From Aselliscus stoliczkanus (lineage: Eukaryota > Chordata > Mammalia > Chiroptera > Hipposideridae): DNA of 64,000 nt. Of the stretch, positions 60,901 through 64,000 are shown one piece after another; the first letter of the stretch is position 1, and each line of letters opens with the position of its first letter. The position numbers and the translations under genes were made by a program. The stretch covers positions 90,131,117-90,195,116 of the forward strand of contig CM066740.1 in NCBI GenBank assembly GCA_033961575.1, given 5' to 3'. The notes below the pieces were generated by a model. It was not told the DNA's origin. It was given only the letters and a program-made list of their open reading frames with translations, and did no database searches.

Positions 60901-62824
60901 TTTCTTTGGATAAATACCCAGAAGGGGAATTGCTGGGTCCTATGTTTGTTCTATTCTTAATTTTTTAAGGACCCTCCACATAGCCTTCCCTAGTGGCTGC
61001 ACCAGTTTCATTCCCACCAGCCGTGTGTGAGGGCTCCTTTTTCTCCACAGCCTCTCCAACACTTATTTGTCTTGTTGATGACGGCCATTCTAACTGGTGC
61101 GAGGAGGTGTCTCATTGTGATTTTAATTTCCATCTCCCTGATCGTTAGTGACATTGAGCATCTTTTTGTATGTCTGTTGGCCATCTGTGTGTCCTCTTTG
61201 GAGAAATGTCTGTTCAGGTCCTCTGCCCATTTTCTAATGGTAGTTTTTTGGGGGATGTTAAGGTCTATGAGTTCTTTATATATTTTGGATATTGACCTTT
61301 TACTGGAGGTGTCATTTGAAAATACCTTCTCCCATTCACTAGGTTGTCTTCTCATTTTGTTGTGCAAAAACTTTTTAGTTTGATGTAATCTCATTTGTTT
61401 TTTCCTTCGTTTACCTTACTCAAGGAGACATATCCAAAAAGATAATGCTAAGAGTGATGTCAAAGAGTTTAGTGCCTATGTTTTTTTCTAGTTTTATGGT
61501 TTCAGGTGTAACATTTAAATCCAATTTTGCCAGCAGCACTTATTGAAGAGACTGCGCTTTTCCCATTGTATATCCTTTGTCGTAGATTGACACTGTAAGT
61601 GAGGATTTATTTCTGGGCTCTCTGTTCTATTCCATTGATTGATGTACCTGTTTTTATGCCAGTACCATATTGTTTTGATTATTGTAGCTTAAGCGCTGGT
61701 CTTGGGAAGCCAGCGGCCCCAGTTCAGGTCCCACATATGAGGGCCAGTGACACTGCCCTCAAAAAAAAAAAAAAAAAAGATTTGTGTGTGTATATGTTTT
61801 TTGTTTGTTTGTTTTGCTATTTGGGGTCTTTTGTGGTTCCATATGAATTTTAGGATTAGTTCTAATTTTGAGAAGGCCATTGGTATTTTAATAGGGATTG
61901 CACTGAATCGGTATATTACTTCAGGTAGTAAGGGTGTTTTAACACCCTTCCCACCCATGAGCAAGATATACAGCTTCCATTTAGTTGCATTCTTTTCAGT
62001 TTCTTTCTCCAGTGTCTTCAACAGTTTTCAGAGTCCAGTTCTTTTGCCTCTGGTTAAATTTATTCCTATGTATTTTATTCTTTTTGATGCAGTTGTAAAA
62101 GGGACTAAAATCGCGTTCTGCTCGTTTGTTGTTGGTGTGTTGAAACAGCAGATTTCTGTACATTCTTTATCTGGCAGCTTTACTAAAATAATTTAGTAGC
62201 TTTTTTTGGAGTCTAAGATTTTCTGTATCATGTGATCTACAAATAATGACAGTTTTACTTTGTCTTATCTGATTGCTGTGGCTAGGACTTGGGGTTTTGA
62301 TCTTTTATTTTCTTCCTTAGGTCTGGATTTATAATGAAGAGCATGAGTTGGTTTTAAGTAATCTCCTTTGCCTGGATATGTCAGAAACTCGCTCATCAGA
62401 CCCCCCACGACTCATGAAGTGCCATGGATCGGGCGGGTCCCAGCAGTGGACCTTTGGGGTGAGAAGCTTGCTTAGTGATGATGGATGAGGGAGGGGGCAG
62501 GGCAGAGGGACCCTCTCTCCCCGATAGAAGGCAGTTCTGAGTTTGTAGCAGCCCGTAAGGAGCCTTAAGTGTTCCGCATCTCTTTGGGATTACTGTATCT
62601 TCTTTACCGTATTCTGACAGGAAGCGTTTTCAGTGAAGCACAGAACTAGTGGCATTTTTTTCTTGCTACCTCTTTTTGTTTTATTTTTCCAGAAGAATAA
62701 TCGGCTGTACCAGGTGTCAGTGGGACAGTGCCTGAGAGCTGTTGACCCATTGAGTCACAAAGGCTACGTTGCTATGGCGATCTGTGATGGCTCCTCCTCC
62801 CAGCAGTGGCATTTGGAAGGTTAA
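37494..62824 (+). CDS. GALNT11: GALNT11, polypeptide N-acetylgalactosaminyltransferase 11 (complete, 11 coding exons)
   Basis: Golgi type II membrane enzyme that starts mucin-type O-glycosylation by moving GalNAc from UDP-GalNAc to Ser/Thr. Known targets of the human enzyme include NOTCH1 and the LDL-receptor family member LRP2. Joined exons: 37494-37788, 43033-43156, 44459-44625, 46516-46641, 48961-49210, 54082-54199, 55678-55830, 58738-58956, 60232-60336, 62321-62458, 62693-62824. Total 1827 nt, 608 residues, matching the human length as I recall it. Visible parts: a short cytoplasmic tail; a membrane anchor at about 7-29; a stem; the GT-A domain with D245-S-H247, W350-GGEN354, SRVGH378 and the catalytic loop FRKRRPY386; and a ricin-type lectin domain from about 478 with CLD (536-538), QQW (560-562) and QQW (602-604). 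The frame is continuous and every junction has AG/GT ends. Confidence 0.96.
37828..37908. mobile_element. 81-bp palindromic TA-flanked MITE (copy 2)
   Basis: TTGGGTTGTCGGAACAGTCA ... TGACTTTTCCGACAACCCAA, with TA on both sides. It starts 39 bp after the GALNT11 exon 2 donor. Same family and orientation as copies at 33584 and 46057. Confidence 0.88.
38560..39050. repeat. Diverged interspersed repeat, possibly LTR-related
   Basis: Begins GTTTGTTTGAGCCAAACTGA and runs through GGATAAAAAGTGAAATGGAG to CGCTGTGTGAGGTTCCTTTC. This looks like an old LTR-type repeat lying just before an L1. I could not assign a family. Confidence 0.3.
39060..40830 (+). repeat. L1 ORF2 3' region, split by a SINE
   Basis: Sense-strand L1 words AATGGTGCTGGGACAACTAG, ATGGACCAAAGACCTAAATG and, after the SINE, TATACACCCAAAGAACGGC and ATTATTCAGGCATAAAAAGG. 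The 3' part extends to an A-run near 41030. The frame is broken. Confidence 0.85.
39750..40196 (+). mobile_element. Composite tRNA-derived SINE (long form)
   Basis: GGGGCCGGCCGAGTGGCGCA through CCCCAATAAAATCTTTAAAA, flanked by AAAATGAGCAAAGG / AAAATGGGCAAAGG. Inserted in L1. Confidence 0.93.
41330..41770 (-). repeat. L1 3' fragment
   Basis: Antisense L1 end: TGAGATAGAATTGACATGTA, TATACTCGCCATGCTGTACA, TTTATTATGGCTGAATGATA. A SINE follows at its right end. Confidence 0.8.
41777..41868 (-). mobile_element. Short tRNA-derived SINE, head truncated
   Basis: GAGAGCAGTGTCACTGGCCC to AACCACCGCGCCAC. The usual final CTCGGCCGGCC is absent, so the copy is 5'-truncated by about 11 bp. Confidence 0.85.
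41880..43032. other. GALNT11 intron 2, L2-like piece at about 42000-42120, otherwise unremarkable
   Basis: CATGCTGCGTACCAAGCAGT and GTTCTCATGGAGTTTCCATC resemble an antisense L2 end. No exon-like sequence was recognised. Confidence 0.4.
43033..43156 (+). CDS. GALNT11: GALNT11 exon 3
   Basis: A 124-nt exon after CTCTTGCAG. It encodes [20 protein letters not shown] through DTRNAA. The donor GTACGC is weaker than consensus (+4 and +6 mismatched). The phase requires this position because exon 4 begins with the base completing the Ala codon, then Cys-Lys. Confidence 0.93.
43560..43700 (-). repeat. L2-like fragment
   Basis: GAGCACCTTCCGTTTGCTAG, CCTGGAAGTACCCGGAATAA and CACAGGGCTTAGAGTCTAGC follow the antisense L2 end. 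A G+C-rich unique block follows to about 43990. Confidence 0.55.
44459..44625 (+). CDS. GALNT11: GALNT11 exon 4, start of catalytic domain
   Basis: A 167-nt exon between TTTTTACAG and GTAAGG. It encodes [20 protein letters not shown], then [14 protein letters not shown], and ends at LLVDDDSDF. This is the first strand-helix part of the GT-A nucleotide-binding fold. Confidence 0.95.
44850..45250 (-). repeat. Old L1 fragment
   Basis: Diverged antisense L1-type sequence with CAATATCAAAACCCGGGC and GAATCATACAGTATGTGACC. Confidence 0.55.
46057..46135. mobile_element. 79-bp palindromic TA-flanked MITE (copy 3)
   Basis: CTGGGTTGTCAGAAAAGTCA ... CGACTTTTCCGACAAACCAA between TA dinucleotides. The most diverged of the three copies, in GALNT11 intron 4. 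Confidence 0.82.
46516..46641 (+). CDS. GALNT11: GALNT11 exon 5
   Basis: A 126-nt exon between TATTTTCAG and GTATCT. It encodes [20 protein letters not shown] and [17 protein letters not shown]. It is paralogous to GALNTL5 exon 1370-1492. Confidence 0.95.
46642..48960. other. GALNT11 intron 5, no recognisable feature
   Basis: Mostly unique-looking intron with some short A/T runs. Open frames near exon 6 (48714-49295 minus) are shadows of the exon. Confidence 0.4.
48961..49210 (+). CDS. GALNT11: GALNT11 exon 6 with DSH motif
   Basis: A 250-nt exon between GCCCGCAG and GTAAGA. It encodes [20 protein letters not shown] through [12 protein letters not shown]. It carries the metal-binding D245-x-H247. 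Third-position G/C is high compared with the flanking introns. Confidence 0.96.
49520..49960 (-). repeat. Old L1 fragment
   Basis: Diverged antisense L1-type words such as ATACACATGAAGCCGTGGGA and TCTTTGACTCAGCATTGCTT. Confidence 0.45.
51401..51507 (-). pseudogene. U6 snRNA retropseudogene
   Basis: The minus strand reads the whole 107-nt U6 sequence from a 5' end close to GTGCTCGCTTCGGCAGCAC to GAAGCGTTCCATATTTTT. By eye it differs from functional U6 at about eight positions. Changes fall in the TAAAATTGGAACGATACAG segment, including a block of three. An A-rich tail follows its 3' end, as in L1-mobilised copies. No U6 promoter (PSE/TATA) was recognised upstream. Confidence 0.88.
51508..51612. 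mobile_element. Mariner-like element end (tentative)
   Basis: Ends TTAAAATGTTATACG-T7-GGACACCCCC, resembling the terminal repeats of the elements at 12541-12942 and 54353-54472. The inner part is unlike the other copies. It directly abuts the 5' end of the U6 pseudogene. Confidence 0.4.
52398..52842 (-). mobile_element. Composite tRNA-derived SINE (long form)
   Basis: T-run, AAGATTTTATTGGGGAATTG, to CCACTTGGCCCGCC, flanked by TGTTTCACCATTATTTT / TGTTTCATCGTTATTTT. The open frames inside it on both strands are repeat artefacts. Confidence 0.93.
53050..53190 (-). mobile_element. Second-type tRNA-derived SINE
   Basis: Minus strand GAGTAGCTCAGTTGGTTAAG (A box) and CAGTTCGATGCCC (B box), with a CAGCTCAGCTG-rich body and a T-run on the + strand. 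It is related to the units of the 15353-16256 array and not to the GGCCGGCC SINE. Confidence 0.7.
54082..54199 (+). CDS. GALNT11: GALNT11 exon 7 with WGGEN motif
   Basis: A 118-nt exon between TTTGGCAG and GTAATT. It encodes [20 protein letters not shown] and [14 protein letters not shown]. It contains the acceptor-site and family-signature motif WGGEN (350-354). Confidence 0.96.
54353..54472. mobile_element. Mariner-like MITE of about 120 bp
   Basis: Ends GGGTGTCCAAAAAGTATATA and ATGTGTATACATTTTTTGGC. Interior CTTGTATTCATCTTTTGTTA matches the element pair at 12541-12942. In GALNT11 intron 7, about 150 bp after exon 7. Confidence 0.7.
55380..55497 (-). mobile_element. Short tRNA-derived SINE
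   Basis: GAGGGCAGTGTCACCGGCCC to CCACTCGGCTGGCCC, flanked by AAGACAGATAATTTTTT on both sides. Confidence 0.92.
55678..55830 (+). CDS. GALNT11: GALNT11 exon 8, metal ligand and catalytic loop
   Basis: A 153-nt exon between TGACCAG and GTGGGC. It encodes [20 protein letters not shown], the loop [13 protein letters not shown], and [13 protein letters not shown]378 and the Arg/Tyr of the loop are the residues expected in an active enzyme. Confidence 0.96.
56120..56510 (-). repeat. L1 3' fragment
   Basis: Antisense L1 words CCAAGTAATATTCCATTGTA and TTCCACTTCTTGACTGTTAC, preceded by ACAGCTTTATTGAAGGTATA. Confidence 0.7.
56891..57003 (-). mobile_element. Short tRNA-derived SINE
   Basis: T-run, GAGGGCAGTGTCACTGGCCC to CACTCAACCAGCCC, flanked by CATTCAGAACTT on both sides. 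Confidence 0.92.
57461..57920 (+). mobile_element. Composite tRNA-derived SINE (long form), best preserved copy
   Basis: GGGGCCGGCCGAGTGGCGCA through CCCCAATAAAATC and a long A-tail. It is flanked by the perfect duplication AAAAAGATCCATTCA, so it is a young insertion. It carries A- and B-box-like Pol III motifs in the head (GTGGCGCATTGG and GGTTCGGATCC). Confidence 0.95.
57931..58737. other. GALNT11 intron 8 tail, nothing recognised
   Basis: A+T-rich intron leading to the exon 9 polypyrimidine tract. No repeat family or exon was recognised. Confidence 0.4.
58738..58956 (+). CDS. GALNT11: GALNT11 exon 9, end of catalytic domain and linker
   Basis: A 219-nt exon between AAATTCAG and GTAAGA. 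It encodes [20 protein letters not shown], the [17 protein letters not shown] segment and the linker ending [13 protein letters not shown]. The GALNTL5 terminal exon is its paralogue but stops about two-thirds of the way through. Confidence 0.95.
58957..60231. other. GALNT11 intron 9, nothing recognised
   Basis: A+T-rich, unique-looking intron. The open frame at 59165-59377 has no supporting family similarity. Confidence 0.4.
60232..60336 (+). CDS. GALNT11: GALNT11 exon 10, lectin domain alpha repeat
   Basis: A 105-nt exon between TTTTACAG and GTGAGT. It encodes [20 protein letters not shown] and [12 protein letters not shown], the first part of the ricin-type beta-trefoil. The usual QxW ending continues as Q|VW in the next exon. 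Confidence 0.95.
60560..62297 (-). mobile_element. L1 ORF2 3' region and tail, antisense
   Basis: Continuous antisense L1: CCCATGTTGTCACAAATGGC, TCATTCCCACCAG, GTGTCTCATTGTGATTTTAA, CAGCACTTATTGAAGAGACT and ATTGCTGTGGCTAGGACTT. The open frame at 61008-61394 encodes part of the ORF2 C-terminal region. It stops about 25 bp before exon 11. Confidence 0.88.
61686..61778 (+). mobile_element. Short tRNA-derived SINE, 5'-truncated
   Basis: Starts at CTTAAGCGCTGG (head missing) and continues GGGAAGCCAGCGGCCCCAG to GACACTGCCCTC plus an A-tail. Inserted into the L1. Confidence 0.85.
62321..62458 (+). CDS. GALNT11: GALNT11 exon 11, lectin domain beta repeat
   Basis: A 138-nt exon between TTCCTTAG and GTGAGA. 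It encodes [20 protein letters not shown] and [14 protein letters not shown], with the CLD and QQW lectin motifs. An antisense L1 ends about 25 bp upstream of this exon. Confidence 0.95.
62693..62824 (+). CDS. GALNT11: GALNT11 exon 12, lectin gamma repeat and stop
   Basis: Begins after TTTTTCCAG. It encodes [20 protein letters not shown] and [15 protein letters not shown], then TAA at 62822-62824. The C-terminus matches the family GALNT11 ending. Confidence 0.96.
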   Translation, partial: KNNRLYQVSVGQCLRAVDPLSHKGYVAMAICDGSSSQQWHLEG

Positions 62825-63305
62825 GGCGGACACCACGGCTGGGACGGTCATGCATCGTGCTTGTCCTCCTGTGGAGCTGCCTGAGAAGATGAGCAGGGGC
62901 TAGACGCAGATGCACTCCAGTTCGGAGCACGGACGGACCCTTAGGAGGTGGAGACACGTGCTTCACGGGCCGTTACGGTCATTTCTGAGCTGCTGTTAAG
63001 GAATTTCTTGCTTATGGTAAGAGACCAGAATACAGTTTTACTATAAAGTGTCAGGTTTATACAGAAGGATGAAACCCAGGAAACTTATTTATGCTTTTTA
63101 ATCCCCTAATGGCTTCCATCTGACCAGGAACTTGTAATGATTGCCTTTCTTAGAAGATTTCATAGACGAATTGATTCAATCCAAATTACTTTTAATTTCA
63201 GAAGACATGTATAAGATCATATTTAAGAGGCAGTTAACTATTCTAAATTATTTGGATGAATTATGGTACTATCGACATTTAAAATAAAGGATCCTATTAA
63301 TTATT
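62825..63305 (+). other. GALNT11: GALNT11 3' UTR (end approximate)
   Basis: Sequence after the stop codon up to the first good polyadenylation signal, AATAAA at 63283-63288, with a T-rich tract following. Longer forms using later signals are possible. Confidence 0.5.
63283..63288 (+). promoter_or_regulatory. GALNT11: Candidate polyadenylation signal AATAAA of GALNT11
   Basis: The first canonical hexamer in the downstream region, about 460 nt after the stop and followed by a T-rich stretch. Later AATAAA/ATTAAA copies exist, so this is the nearest candidate and not a proven site. Confidence 0.45.
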
Positions 63306-63719
63306 TATTTATTTTTCTTTTGTATTGGGGCCTCAGGTCTGAGCTGTCCAATGTATGTGATACATGGTAAGCAATTCACTTGGATTCAGCTGATGAACCA
63401 ATATGTTAGGTAGGAGCCCTAACCGTAGGGAAGTTGCAGTTTCTTAGCTTGAATTCTGAGTTTGATGCTGAAGGTATATGAATTTAGATACTTGATATTC
63501 AAGTTGCCCGTGAAACATCCAGGTAGGGTTGTTACATGGAGGTCGAGATCTCAGAGATATAAATTTAGAAATCATCTGTATATACTAAAAGCCTAAATAT
63601 AGAGTAAGGGCTTTTTCTACCAGTATTACATATCAGAGACAGTCTCATATTATAGGATGCTTTTCAGTATTTTATCTTGAACTACAGAGCAGTTTAAGCA
63701 CCAGAAAAGAAACATGTTG

Positions 63720-64000
63720 CAGTATATCTTATATCTATATCCTAAACTTTTAATCAGTCATTCAACTTCAAAGACCAGATGGCATATAATAGAAAACAAA
63801 AAGCAGCAAGATGATAGATTTAAATCCAATAAAATCAGTAATCACATTAAATTTAATTTGATTAAACCTAAATGCCCCAGTTAGAAAGTAGAGATTAGAT
63901 TGTTAGACTGAATAAAGATGCTAAGACCCAACTAGATATGTTGCCTCCCTTTAAATATGAAGACATGAGTTAAAATTAGATGGGAATATACATGCATGAT
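63720..64000 (+). repeat. Old L1 ORF2 fragment (runs off the window)
   Basis: AAGCAGCAAGATGATAGATT, CAATAAAATCAGTAATCACA and CATTAAATTTAATTTG follow an L1 endonuclease-region order. Diverged. Confidence 0.5.

Noticed and set aside
61008..61394. 128-residue minus-strand frame with [12 protein letters not shown]
   Set aside because: This is a remnant of the L1 ORF2 C-terminal region, not a host gene.

Overview
This is mammalian genomic DNA with two tandem paralogous genes on the + strand. The first is the 3' half of GALNTL5 (five coding exons, 1370-10970; its earlier exons lie left of the window). The second is a complete GALNT11 (CpG-island first exon near 14.6 kb, eleven coding exons from 37494 to 62824, then a 3' UTR). 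I identified both by reading the conserved GalNAc-transferase protein segments exon by exon and checking splice sites and codon phases. The joined GALNT11 frame is 1827 nt, or 608 residues plus stop, with no break.

Organism: the dominant young repeats are tRNA-derived SINEs. There is a short form of about 100 bp, and a composite form of about 450 bp that ends in a CCCCAATAAAATC-type tail. Small TA-flanked Tc1/mariner-type elements also occur. From recalled repeat structure this fits a bat, perhaps a rhinolophoid or other yinpterochiropteran. The mammalian assignment is secure; the bat assignment is an inference of moderate strength.

Layout: 1-11.0 kb is the GALNTL5 C-terminal half, with old MIR and L2 repeats in the introns. 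11.0-14.4 kb is intergenic, with a palindromic pair of mariner-like elements and a 90-bp minisatellite. 14.45-15.18 kb is the GALNT11 CpG-island promoter with noncoding exon 1. 15.25-16.38 kb is a SINE whose middle has been amplified into a 253-bp higher-order tandem array. 16.4-37.4 kb is the long first intron, largely antisense L1, a head-to-head HAL1-like element, L2 and scattered SINEs. 37.5-62.8 kb holds the GALNT11 coding exons and introns. 62.8-64 kb holds the 3' UTR and an L1 fragment.

The two genes share exon lengths and phases (250 and 118 nt exons are identical in length), so they are products of a tandem duplication. GALNT11 keeps the whole enzyme: membrane anchor, GT-A catalytic domain and C-terminal ricin-type lectin domain. 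GALNTL5 stops where the lectin linker begins. A frame-shifted remnant of the lost linker coding sequence is still readable after its stop codon, and its catalytic loop is degraded. I found no novel defence, mobile or biosynthetic system. The most interesting items are the GALNTL5 relic, the SINE-derived higher-order array beside the GALNT11 promoter, and the small DNA-transposon families.
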